This document shows positions 33,384 to 41,358 of a DNA stretch of 64,000 bases, one piece after another (position 1 is the stretch's first letter; every line of letters starts with the position of its first letter). The translations under genes and the position numbers were made by a program. The DNA comes from Bacillota bacterium. Its GTDB lineage: Bacteria > Bacillota > Clostridia > Peptostreptococcales > Anaerovoracaceae. The stretch covers positions 9,659-73,658 of the forward strand of contig JAEZLP010000064.1 in the NCBI GenBank assembly GCA_023415235.1, read 5' to 3'. Under the pieces are notes generated by a model that was given only the letters and a program-made list of their open reading frames with translations, ran no database searches and was not told the DNA's origin.

Positions 33384-34898
33384 ATGAGTCAAACACTTCA
33401 CAGCCTGGATGGGTATTTAAAATTATTGGAGGACCACAATCTGGTGATCGGCAGCTGCATAGCGGAGGCGGATAAAAGCCGTTTGATTTCATATATCTCT
33501 TTCAACTCGAAAGACATTGAAAAGGATACGCTGTTTGTATGCAAGGGCAGCCATTTTTCCGTTGATTATCTGAAGGCTGCGATCAAAAAGGGAGCAATCT
33601 GCTATATCAGCGAAAGAGAATATGATCTGGATAAAGACGGAAGCGTCTCCTGCATCCTCGTCAATGATATCAGAAAAACGATGGCCCTGATTGCGGATTA
33701 CTTCTACAATCAAATCTGGAAAGATATCAAGATCATTGGCATCACCGGCACCAAAGGAAAATCCACTACAGCGTACTTCATGAAATTTATCCTTGACGAG
33801 TATCTCAAGGACAAGAAAAAGCCGGCCAGCGCCATCATCTCAGGAATTGACAATTACGACGGCGTCGTGAATGAAGAATCGCATCTGACGACGCCAGAGG
33901 CCATGGAGCTCCATCGTCATTTCAGCAACGCGGTAAAGAGCGGTATTGAATATCTCAGTATGGAGGTTTCCAGTCAAGCGCTGAAATATGACAGAACATT
34001 GGGAGTCACTTTCGATGTGGGCTGTTTCCTGAATATCGGGGAGGACCACATCAGCGATGTGGAGCACAGCAGCTTTGATGATTATCTGGAATCAAAGCTG
34101 AGACTTTTCGCCCAGTGCAGGAATGCGTGCGTCAACATCAACAGCGATCAGATCGAACGCGTTCTGGAAGCATCGAAGGCATGTCCCAATGTGGTAACCT
34201 TTGGATTGGACGAGAGGGCGGACGTCTATGGATATAACATCGTCAAATCAGGCAAGAACATCAGCTTTTCGGTACGCACCAAGGATTTTTCCAGGGATTT
34301 TAAAATCACCATGGCCGGGTTGTTCAACGTGCAGAACGCCCTGGCTGCCATTGCCATTTCCCAGTGTCTTGGCATTCCCATATCTTATGTTGCGGCAGGA
34401 CTGAGAAAGGCCAGAGTGAGCGGCAGAATGGAGGTCTATACCGGTAAAAACAGAAAGGTACAGGTCATTGTGGATTATGCTCATAACAAAATGAGCTTTG
34501 AAACGCTTTTCCAGTCCACCATGAAGGAGTATCCCAACAAGAAAATCACCATCGTGTTTGGCTGCCCGGGTAAAAAAGCCTTCGGTAGAAGAAAAGAGCT
34601 TGGAGAAATAGCCGGAAAATATTCCGATCAGGTCTATATCACGGAAGAGGATGCAGGTGAGGAACCGGTTTTGAAGATCTGCGAGGAAATTGCCCAGCAC
34701 GTGGAAAAACAGGAATGCAGCTACGCCATCATCCCCGACAGGGAAGAGGCGATTCGCGAAGCGATTGCCAATGCTGACGACAACACGGTGGTGCTGATCA
34801 CCGGGAAAGGCAGAGAAACCCGTCAGAAGAGGGGGACGCAGTATATCGACACACCTTCGGATGTGGAATATGTTAAAAAATATCTGGATCTCAATTAG
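33384..34898 (+). CDS. Mur ligase family protein, MurE-like (UDP-MurNAc-tripeptide synthetase type)
   Basis: A 504-residue three-domain Mur ligase. N-terminal UDP-substrate domain (about 1-115); central ATPase with GITGTKGKSTTAYF, LTTPEA, MEVSSQAL and SGRMEVY; C-terminal domain with VDYAHNKMS and ITGKGRE. It would add a third amino acid to UDP-MurNAc-dipeptide. At the position where MurE carries DNPR (meso-diaminopimelate enzymes) or DNPA-type sequence (lysine enzymes), this protein has EEDAGEEP, so the amino acid it adds is unclear. It follows the racemase by 15 bases. It may be a second MurE paralogue rather than the housekeeping one. Confidence 0.85.
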   Translation: MSQTLHSLDGYLKLLEDHNLVIGSCIAEADKSRLISYISFNSKDIEKDTLFVCKGSHFSVDYLKAAIKKGAICYISEREYDLDKDGSVSCILVNDIRKTMALIADYFYNQIWKDIKIIGITGTKGKSTTAYFMKFILDEYLKDKKKPASAIISGIDNYDGVVNEESHLTTPEAMELHRHFSNAVKSGIEYLSMEVSSQALKYDRTLGVTFDVGCFLNIGEDHISDVEHSSFDDYLESKLRLFAQCRNACVNINSDQIERVLEASKACPNVVTFGLDERADVYGYNIVKSGKNISFSVRTKDFSRDFKITMAGLFNVQNALAAIAISQCLGIPISYVAAGLRKARVSGRMEVYTGKNRKVQVIVDYAHNKMSFETLFQSTMKEYPNKKITIVFGCPGKKAFGRRKELGEIAGKYSDQVYITEEDAGEEPVLKICEEIAQHVEKQECSYAIIPDREEAIREAIANADDNTVVLITGKGRETRQKRGTQYIDTPSDVEYVKKYLDLN

Positions 34899-34946
34899 CG
34901 CAGCGTTGAGCTGGAACTCCGAAAATGCGTAAATCACAGAAATAAG

Positions 34947-34977
34947 ACCTGATTATAACCCATAATCAGGTTTTTTC
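34947..34977 (+). terminator. Terminator after the MurE-like gene
   Basis: ACCTGATTAT (34947-34956) and ATAATCAGGT (34962-34971) form a 10-bp stem with a five-base loop and a run of six T. Confidence 0.9.
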
Positions 34978-35031
34978 ATATACTATAATACCCCTGCCAT
35001 AACAAATATCGAATAGAAGGAGGTAGGTATT

Positions 35032-35460
35032 ATGGATTCAGACGACAGAACGCTCAGCAACAGCCGCCTGGAAGGGATACAGGATATTCTGGACGGAAAA
35101 TTCGAAATTCGCCGGGGTCTGGATGAGCTTTGCGAAGCCTTGAGAGACACCCGTTGCGGAAGAGAATACGAAGCGCAAAAAAATATTGTTGAAGGCGTGC
35201 ATCACATAAAAGAGGGAATTTGCCTGATTAAAAAAGGTCTGTGCAAGCTGCGGGGCCAAGTCGACCGCAAGCACTTGAAGGAGATCCGCAAAGGAATCTG
35301 TGTCATTAAGAGAGGACTTGAAAATCTTTGCAGAGCACTTAACGATCTTTGCTGCGGTAAAACGGAAGAAGCGGAGAAAAACCTGGTCAACGGCATTTGC
35401 AGGATTGAAGAGGGCCTATGTATGATCGACAAAGGTCTGGAGCAAATCTATCGCTACTGA
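35032..35460 (+). CDS. Small internally duplicated Cys-containing helical protein, function unknown
   Basis: A 142-residue protein with two related halves (about 23-75 and 89-141) offset by exactly 66 residues. Each half contains a GLxxLCxAL.D..CG segment (CG at 42-43 and 108-109), then EAxKNxVxGxxxIxEGxCxIxKGL. The repeating I/L-GI/GL spacing predicts amphipathic helices with regularly placed glycines. It is soluble, with no signal peptide or membrane segment. AAGGAGGT precedes the ATG. A TATAAT lies at 34984-34989, and a strong terminator follows. I do not recognise the family; a spore or structural role is only a thought. Confidence 0.75.
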   Translation: MDSDDRTLSNSRLEGIQDILDGKFEIRRGLDELCEALRDTRCGREYEAQKNIVEGVHHIKEGICLIKKGLCKLRGQVDRKHLKEIRKGICVIKRGLENLCRALNDLCCGKTEEAEKNLVNGICRIEEGLCMIDKGLEQIYRY

Positions 35461-35473
35461 TTGGCAGAAAAAT

Positions 35474-35515
35474 CCCCGGGCATGTCTGAAGGCATTCCCG
35501 GGGGTTATTTTGTTT
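35474..35515. terminator. Terminator between two convergent genes
   Basis: CCCCGGG (35474-35480) pairs with CCCGGGG (35497-35503), followed by TTATTTTGTTTT on plus and ATTTTT on minus, so it can serve both sides. Confidence 0.8.
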
Positions 35516-35518
35516 TGA

Positions 35519-36154
35519 TCAGTACTCCTCTTCTTCCTCATTGATAAAGTCTCCGTCGATCACGGGGAATTCCTTGTCGATGAGACCTTCCTCATACAAA
35601 TCTTCATCCTCTTCGATAATTTCCTCGTATTCTTCGTCCAACTTTGCATCGATGGAGATGGAGTATTCGTCTATTTCATAATCCAGACAGTCGGAAAAAT
35701 CATATTGGTACTGATCTTCATTGAGCTTTTCAAGCCGGTAGAGAGACAGTGCTTCGCTGACCGAAACGTCTATGATGGCGTTGTCACTGTGCCGTTTCAG
35801 ATGAACAACGCTGTCGAAGATGTACCAAGATCTGAATTTATATAATTCATCCACATAGGCAACCCGTTCGTCATGGGTAGAGGAACTCTTCGCAAGGCCA
35901 ACCAACGCTTGCCTTATGGTGCTCATCAGAGTGTATGCCTCGATCGCATCCTCGGGTATTCCCTGCAGAATATCTTCAAAGTAATTGTCGGTCAGATCCA
36001 CCAGCGTATCGGAATCCACATCGGCAAGAATTCGGTAAACCAGCTCATAGGGAATTTCCTCATCCCATTCCATCAGAGCGGCGAAATGCTCAAAATAAGC
36101 GAATTCATCAGATGAATCAATTTCAAGTAATTCCAAAAGATCATCAAAATCCAT
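35519..36154 (-). CDS. Hypothetical acidic protein downstream of murI
   Basis: A 211-residue soluble protein, very rich in Asp and Glu, with an acidic C-terminal third (about 165-211) ending in EEEEEY. The middle is predicted helical (LVDLTDNYFEDILQGIPEDAIEAYTLMSTIRQALVGL). No catalytic motif is evident. The ATG at 36154 has GAGGTGG upstream and lies ten bases after the murI stop; the in-frame extension to 36223 would overlap murI and is rejected. The family is not recognised. Co-transcription with murI is likely. Confidence 0.75.
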   Translation of the reverse strand: MDFDDLLELLEIDSSDEFAYFEHFAALMEWDEEIPYELVYRILADVDSDTLVDLTDNYFEDILQGIPEDAIEAYTLMSTIRQALVGLAKSSSTHDERVAYVDELYKFRSWYIFDSVVHLKRHSDNAIIDVSVSEALSLYRLEKLNEDQYQYDFSDCLDYEIDEYSISIDAKLDEEYEEIIEEDEDLYEEGLIDKEFPVIDGDFINEEEEEY

Positions 36155-36164
36155 TCTAACCACC

Positions 36165-36983
36165 TCATTTACAGGTTTCGAGGTCGAAGCTTTTAAAAGC
36201 CACCTTGAACTCGGAGTTTTCAAAGATCCGGTTGATCATATTGACAAAGTTCTCGGAAAGATCGCTGGCGTAGAAGGTGTTCTCATAGGTCGGTTCATCA
36301 GACAGGAGGTCGTTTTTTATCAATTGAGCCTTGATGTTTTCAATGATTTCCTCCGACGGATTTATGATCCGAAGACCCGGGTAGAGTTTCTCCAGATTCC
36401 TTCTGATCAGCGGATAGTGGGTACATCCCAGAACCAGGGTATTTATCCTGTTATAGGAGATAAACTGATCCAGATAATAGCGAATGGAGAGATCCATAAT
36501 TTCATTCTGTATGATGCCCTCTTCGATGAGAGGCACGAAGGTTGGGCAAGGAGTAGCGTAAAGATTCAGCCTGCTGTTCCTTTCATCGATCAGTTTCTCA
36601 TAAGCCTTACTTCGGATTGTCACTTTCGTGCCGATAATTCCAATCTGATCCGTCTCATTGCATGTCTTTGCCACGACCTCCGCAGTGGGCTCAATGATTC
36701 CCACAATGGGGATCTCCGGATATTTCTGCTGCAGCTCCGCCAGACAGGTGGAACTGACAGTGTTGCAGGCGATAACGATCATCTTGACATTTTCTTTTAC
36801 CAAAAAATCAGCGATCTGCATAGAAAACAAACGGATTGTGGAAAGCGCTTTTGAGCCGTATGGCGTGCGTGCGGTATCACCAAAATAGATGATTCGCTCC
36901 TTGGGCAACGTTTTCATTAAATAGGGTATGCATGTTAGCCCGCCCAAGCCTGAATCAAAGAACCCTATTGGTCGATTATCCAT
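36165..36983 (-). CDS. murI: Glutamate racemase
   Basis: The 272-residue enzyme has both catalytic cysteine motifs (VIACNTVSST and VLGCTHYPL) and the N-terminal IGFFDSGLGGLT plus YFGDTARTPYG of MurI. It supplies D-glutamate for peptidoglycan stem peptides. The ATG at 36983 is preceded by GAAAGGA; an upstream in-frame start at 37049 lacks a ribosome site. Its presence argues that the other racemase at 32631 acts on a different amino acid. Confidence 0.95.
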   Translation of the reverse strand: MDNRPIGFFDSGLGGLTCIPYLMKTLPKERIIYFGDTARTPYGSKALSTIRLFSMQIADFLVKENVKMIVIACNTVSSTCLAELQQKYPEIPIVGIIEPTAEVVAKTCNETDQIGIIGTKVTIRSKAYEKLIDERNSRLNLYATPCPTFVPLIEEGIIQNEIMDLSIRYYLDQFISYNRINTLVLGCTHYPLIRRNLEKLYPGLRIINPSEEIIENIKAQLIKNDLLSDEPTYENTFYASDLSENFVNMINRIFENSEFKVAFKSFDLETCK

Positions 36984-37125
36984 AAAAATTATGTGTCCTT
37001 TCAATGTCGAAGTAAAATATATTGCATAGTGGCATGCTCTAAGCAGCATTGTATGTTATAATGATTCCGTCGTTTGAAATTGCTCAATAATTGCGATGAA
37101 TCAAACTTGCAGAACCCTTTTATGC

Positions 37126-37131
37126 TATAAT
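37126..37131 (+). promoter_or_regulatory. Extended -10 promoter for pepF
   Basis: TGCTATAAT ends with TATAAT at 37126-37131, an extended -10 element, about 59 bases before pepF. No good -35 box is seen at normal spacing. Confidence 0.45.
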
Positions 37132-37189
37132 AATATTAATGAATTAAGGATAAAATGTAAATAGAAAATAGAAAAAAAGGAGATTTGGC

Positions 37190-38986
37190 ATGGGTAAGGA
37201 AACAAAGACAAGAGATCAGATCGATCCGAAATACAAGTGGAAAATCGAAGAGATGTATCCCGATGAGGAACAGTGGAAAATCGATTATAAAACGGTGGAA
37301 GACAAGGCTAAGGATTTTACCGGCTACTCGGGAAGGCTGGGCGAAAGCCCACGGATTCTGCTGGAAGCACTGCAGAAAAAGGATGCAATCTGGCTGATCC
37401 TGGAAAAGGTTTATACTTACGCCAGAATGAAAAAGGACGAGGACAACAGGGTGGATCAGTATCAGGCTATGAGCGACAAGGCCGGAACCCTCATTGCAAA
37501 GACCTCATCCTATCTGTCCTTTTTTATCCCCGAATTACTGGAAATTCCGGAGGAAAAGCTGAGAGGCTTTATGGAGGCGGAGGAAGGGCTCAAGCTGTAT
37601 CAGCATGCCATCAATGATATTCTGAGAGAAAAAGCCCATGTGCTTTCCAAGGCCGAAGAAAATCTTCTCGCCCAGATGAGTGAAATTACCGGCGCCACCA
37701 ACGACGTTTTCACCATGATCAACAACGCCGACATCAAATTCGGTTCAATTTTGGACGAGGACGGCGACGAGGTGGAAGTCACCCACGGCAGATATATCGG
37801 CTTCATGGAGTCCCATGACAGAAGGGTGAGAAAAGAAGCCTACGAGCATATGTATAAAGCCTATACGGATCTGAAAAACACCCTGGCGACCAACTATAAC
37901 TACAACACGAAAACCGACGTAATCACGGCAAGGATCAGGAAGTATGGATCCGCCAGGGAAGCGGCCCTTTCCGGAGACAATATTCCTTTGGAGGTATACG
38001 ATAATCTCATAGATACGGTAAACAGCCGGCTGGATGTCCTCCATCGCTATGTGGAGGTAAGACGAAAGATGCTGGCGCTGGATGAAGTCCATATGTATGA
38101 TATGTACGTCCCCCTTGTTGAGATGCCAAAGGAGGAAATCCCCTATGAGAAAGCCTTGGATCTGATGCGGGAAGGACTTTCCCCACTTGGTGAGGATTAT
38201 CTGAAAAAGATGAATGCGGGGATTGAAGCAGGTTGGATCGATGTATTTGAAAATGAAGGAAAAACCAGCGGCGCATATTCCTTCGGAAGCTATGACAGCA
38301 TGCCGTATATCCTGTTGAACTACAACGGAAAGCTGAAGGATGTCTTTACCATCGTCCACGAAATGGGTCATTCCATGCACTCCTATTATACAAGACACAA
38401 TCAACCCTTTGTCTATGGCGGTCATTCCATTTTTACCGCGGAAGTAGCGTCCACCGTCAACGAGGCTCTATTGATGAATCATATGCTTTCCAACAGCAGG
38501 AACCCGGAAGAGAAGAAGTATCTTCTCAACCTCTATATCGAGGAATTCAGAACAACATTGTTCCGCCAGACCATGTTTGCGGAATTTGAGAAGCTGACCC
38601 ATGCAGCGGTGGAAAGCGGAGAAGTGCTGACTGCCGAATGGCTCTGCAGCGAGTACGGAAAGCTGAACAAAAAATACTACGGCGACAAGGTAGCCTACGA
38701 TTCCCAGATTGTCATGGAATGGGCAAGAATTCCCCATTTCTACCGCGCATTTTATGTGTACAAATATGCAACCGGTTATTCCGCCGCTGCGGCGATCTCC
38801 TCGAAGATCCTGAAAGAAGGCCCTGCGGCAAGGGATGCCTATATCGAGTTTTTGAAAACGGGAGAAAGCGACTATCCCATCGAGCTTCTCAAGATTGCCG
38901 GTGTGGATATGGGAAAACCGGAGCCTATCATCCAGGCAATGGACGCCTTTGAAAAGCTTGTTGTGGAAATCGAAAAACTGGTGTAA
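37190..38986 (+). CDS. pepF: Oligoendopeptidase F (M3 family metallopeptidase)
   Basis: At 598 residues it matches PepF in length. The zinc motif HEMGHSMHSYY (about residues 386-396) supplies two His and the catalytic Glu; the third ligand Glu is in ASTVNEALLMNHML. N-terminal helices and the PF-type RDQIDPKYKWKIEEMYPDEEQW start are typical. It cleaves oligopeptides in the cytoplasm, consistent with amino acid-based nutrition. GGAGAT precedes the ATG. NAD kinase follows 38 bases later. Confidence 0.94.
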   Translation: MGKETKTRDQIDPKYKWKIEEMYPDEEQWKIDYKTVEDKAKDFTGYSGRLGESPRILLEALQKKDAIWLILEKVYTYARMKKDEDNRVDQYQAMSDKAGTLIAKTSSYLSFFIPELLEIPEEKLRGFMEAEEGLKLYQHAINDILREKAHVLSKAEENLLAQMSEITGATNDVFTMINNADIKFGSILDEDGDEVEVTHGRYIGFMESHDRRVRKEAYEHMYKAYTDLKNTLATNYNYNTKTDVITARIRKYGSAREAALSGDNIPLEVYDNLIDTVNSRLDVLHRYVEVRRKMLALDEVHMYDMYVPLVEMPKEEIPYEKALDLMREGLSPLGEDYLKKMNAGIEAGWIDVFENEGKTSGAYSFGSYDSMPYILLNYNGKLKDVFTIVHEMGHSMHSYYTRHNQPFVYGGHSIFTAEVASTVNEALLMNHMLSNSRNPEEKKYLLNLYIEEFRTTLFRQTMFAEFEKLTHAAVESGEVLTAEWLCSEYGKLNKKYYGDKVAYDSQIVMEWARIPHFYRAFYVYKYATGYSAAAAISSKILKEGPAARDAYIEFLKTGESDYPIELLKIAGVDMGKPEPIIQAMDAFEKLVVEIEKLV

Positions 38987-39024
38987 AATGTAGGAGTTCC
39001 TTACCAGGAAAGGGGGTCGCTCTC

Positions 39025-39825
39025 ATGAGGATAATCAATGTATTTGCCAATGATACGGTTTTCTCCAAGGATACGAAAAAGCTGCTGAAACGAAAGCTGG
39101 AGAAGAGTGATTTTTTCGTGCCCCATGATTTTGATCCGAATGCGGAGCTGATCGTCTGCATCGGAGGAGATGGCTCGTTTCTGGAAACACTTCATAAGTA
39201 TGATTTCCCAGACATTCCGTTTGTAGGAATCAATACCGGACATCTGGGATTTTTCCAGGAACTCCATCCGGATGGGCTGGATGAGTTTATTTTCAAATAC
39301 AAGCAGAACAGATATGAAATACAGCTTCTTAAAACGGTCAAGGCTGTTGTGACAACAACCGGTGGCCAGCGATTTGAATACAAGGGACTCAACGAGATCC
39401 TGATCAAGGGAGTCATGTCCAGAGCCATCCATTTGAATATTTCAATTGGCGACAGCTTTATCGAGCGATTCAGCGGAGACGGCATTCTGGTATCCACCCC
39501 GGCGGGAAGCACCGCGTACAATTACTCCCTGGGTGGGAGTATCGTTGATCCGAGGCTTCACCTGCTGCAGGTGGCCCCCATCGCGCCGATGAACACCACC
39601 GCGTACCGTTCCTTTACCTCCAGTCTGATCCTGCCGCCGGATTTGTCCATCCGGATCAATCCGGAGTTTTCGGGGGACAGGGGGCTTTTGGTGGTAGAAG
39701 ACAGTATGGAGCATCTGCATGATGATGTGGAGGAAATCTATCTCGAGTTTTCCGAATCCATCGTCAAGCTGATTCGGTTTGAAAACTATGATTTCTGGAA
39801 CAAGGTAAAGAGCAAGTTTTTGTAG
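39025..39825 (+). CDS. nadK: NAD kinase
   Basis: A 266-residue NadK with the nucleotide-binding IVCIGGDGSFLET, the NTGHLGF motif and SGDGILVSTPAGSTAYNYSLGG. It phosphorylates NAD to NADP. It lies 17 bases before an RluA-type gene, so the two may be co-expressed. An AAAGGGGG ribosome site precedes the ATG. Confidence 0.93.
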   Translation: MRIINVFANDTVFSKDTKKLLKRKLEKSDFFVPHDFDPNAELIVCIGGDGSFLETLHKYDFPDIPFVGINTGHLGFFQELHPDGLDEFIFKYKQNRYEIQLLKTVKAVVTTTGGQRFEYKGLNEILIKGVMSRAIHLNISIGDSFIERFSGDGILVSTPAGSTAYNYSLGGSIVDPRLHLLQVAPIAPMNTTAYRSFTSSLILPPDLSIRINPEFSGDRGLLVVEDSMEHLHDDVEEIYLEFSESIVKLIRFENYDFWNKVKSKFL

Positions 39826-39842
39826 GGTATGAAGGTCAAAAC

Positions 39843-40745
39843 ATGAATCAGGATGAAAACAAGTTTGAATATATTATAAAGGAAAGTGACAAGGAGCTCC
39901 CAATCAAGGAGCTCTTAAAACGTAATTTTCGATTTTCCACCAGGCTTATGAATAAGCTCAAGGTGAACGATCTTGTGCGGCTCAACGGAGTTCCCGTAAA
40001 AATGTATCAGAAGGGTAATCCCGGAGATCTGATCGCCGTATCCCTTCCGGAGGAAAAGAGCCGATTTGAGCCCGAACAGATTCCGATCTCCGTGGTTTAC
40101 GAAGACGACGATCTGCTGGTCATCAATAAACAGCCCGGTTATGTGGTACATCCCACCAAGGGTCATCCCTGCCATACCATGGCTAACGGAATCATGAATT
40201 ATATGCTGGAAAATCAGAAGAATTTTAAGATCAGGTTCATCAACCGGCTTGATATGGACACCTCCGGTCTGCTGGTGATTGCAAAGAATTCTCACTGCCA
40301 GGACGACATGTCCAGACAGATGGCTGAGAATGGAGTGACCAAGAAGTACGTGGCCGTGGTTGACGGGTTGATTGCTGAAGAGGAAGGGACTGTGGACCTT
40401 CCCATCGACAAGGAGCATGAGGATCACGTAAAACGGGCTGTGGTGGAGGACGGTTATCCGTCTGTGACCCATTATACGGTTCTGGAGAGGCTCCCGAAAG
40501 GCTATACCTATGTTGAATTGGAGCTGGAAACCGGAAGAACCCACCAGATACGGGTCCATATGTCCCACCTCGGTCATCCGATTGTAGGAGACGTGCTGTA
40601 CGGGAAAGCCTCGGTCTGGCTGATCGAACGACAGGCGTTGCACGCCAGATACCTTTCCTTCCGCCATCCGGTGACAGGACGGTTTATGGAGCTCGAAGCC
40701 CCGCTGCCGGAGGACATGGAGGTGCTGCTGGATAAGCTGAGGTAA
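39843..40745 (+). CDS. RluA-family 23S rRNA pseudouridine synthase (RluD-like)
   Basis: A 300-residue protein with an N-terminal S4 RNA-binding domain (about 18-80) and a pseudouridine synthase domain. The catalytic aspartate is in RLDMDTSGLLVIAKN, and LETGRTHQIRVHMSHLGHPIVGD is the family C-terminal signature. It isomerises uridine in rRNA; the site modified cannot be told from sequence. It ends a pepF-nadK-rluA gene series. Confidence 0.92.
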   Translation: MNQDENKFEYIIKESDKELPIKELLKRNFRFSTRLMNKLKVNDLVRLNGVPVKMYQKGNPGDLIAVSLPEEKSRFEPEQIPISVVYEDDDLLVINKQPGYVVHPTKGHPCHTMANGIMNYMLENQKNFKIRFINRLDMDTSGLLVIAKNSHCQDDMSRQMAENGVTKKYVAVVDGLIAEEEGTVDLPIDKEHEDHVKRAVVEDGYPSVTHYTVLERLPKGYTYVELELETGRTHQIRVHMSHLGHPIVGDVLYGKASVWLIERQALHARYLSFRHPVTGRFMELEAPLPEDMEVLLDKLR

Positions 40746-40833
40746 TATCCGCGCAGAATGTTGCACACAATTGTAAAACAGCTCATATTATATACGAATT
40801 CCCTATTGATCAATGCATGGAGGTGTGTATAAG

Positions 40834-41139
40834 GTGGGCGATGAATTGAAACAATGCCTGGATAAAGACCGTTTTGACAGATTTGACAAGGATTGCTGCA
40901 GACATGAGGAGTTCGTGACGAGCTGCGATCATTCCGATGATTGGGGATTCGCCGATTGGCTTCCCATTATTATCATCGTATTCCTGCTCTGTGGCGGAAC
41001 GAACATATTCGGCGGTGGCTGTAAAGACGATAGCTGCGACAACGGCTTTGGAGGCAGCTGGTTACTTATCCTTCTCGTGATATTCCTGTTCCTTGGAAAT
41101 CAAAGAGATGGAAAAGGATTTTTGGGCGGAATCTTCTGA
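40834..41139 (+). CDS. Small Cys-rich membrane protein, function unknown
   Basis: About 101 residues. A charged, Cys-containing N-terminal third (CLDKDRFDRFDKDCCRHEEF) is followed by two hydrophobic segments (WLPIIIIVFLLCGG and WLLILLVIFLFLG) separated by a Cys/Gly-rich loop. The GTG start at 40834 has GGAGGT nine bases upstream; an ATG at 40813 precedes that site and is less likely. Similar small Cys-rich two-helix proteins are common in sporulating clostridia, but no function is assigned here. It stands alone before a terminator. Confidence 0.6.
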   Translation: MGDELKQCLDKDRFDRFDKDCCRHEEFVTSCDHSDDWGFADWLPIIIIVFLLCGGTNIFGGGCKDDSCDNGFGGSWLLILLVIFLFLGNQRDGKGFLGGIF

Positions 41140-41167
41140 TAAAGCTCAAAAAGTATTGAATAAAAGA

Positions 41168-41201
41168 AACTGCAATTGTCATATTGCAGTTCTTTTTTTT
41201 G
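41168..41201 (+). terminator. Terminator after the small Cys-rich gene
   Basis: AACTGCAAT (41168-41176) and ATTGCAGTT (41183-41191) form a 9-bp stem followed by CTTTTTTTT. Confidence 0.88.
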
Positions 41202-41237
41202 TTTCTTTTTAATTCGACTTTATTTGACATTTTCTGA

Positions 41238-41254
41238 GTTGCACAGTATGCAAC
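41238..41254. promoter_or_regulatory. Operator-like palindrome O1 upstream of the catabolic operon promoter
   Basis: GTTGCACAGTATGCAAC is a 17-base palindrome (GTTGCA-N5-TGCAAC) 18 bases upstream of the -35 box. A near copy, O2, lies downstream of the transcription start. Confidence 0.6.
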
Positions 41255-41271
41255 CATGTTTTGCCAATTTA

Positions 41272-41300
41272 TTGACACCTAATTTTTGGAAAGATATAAT
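41272..41300 (+). promoter_or_regulatory. Consensus sigma-A promoter of the TPP enzyme/transketolase operon
   Basis: TTGACA (41272-41277), 17 bases, TATAAT (41295-41300): both hexamers and the spacing are the exact consensus. Such a strong promoter usually needs repression, consistent with flanking operator-like repeats. Confidence 0.85.
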
Positions 41301-41325
41301 GAGTCTAAATTAAAAATAAAACGGC

Positions 41326-41342
41326 GTTGCATAATACGCAAT
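41326..41342. promoter_or_regulatory. Operator-like palindrome O2 in the leader of the catabolic operon
   Basis: GTTGCATAATACGCAAT matches O1 at 12 of 17 positions with the same half-site layout. It lies downstream of the predicted start (about 41307), where a bound repressor would block elongation or initiation. Its centre is 88 bases from O1. Confidence 0.55.
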
Positions 41343-41358
41343 AAAGGAGTTGAACCGC

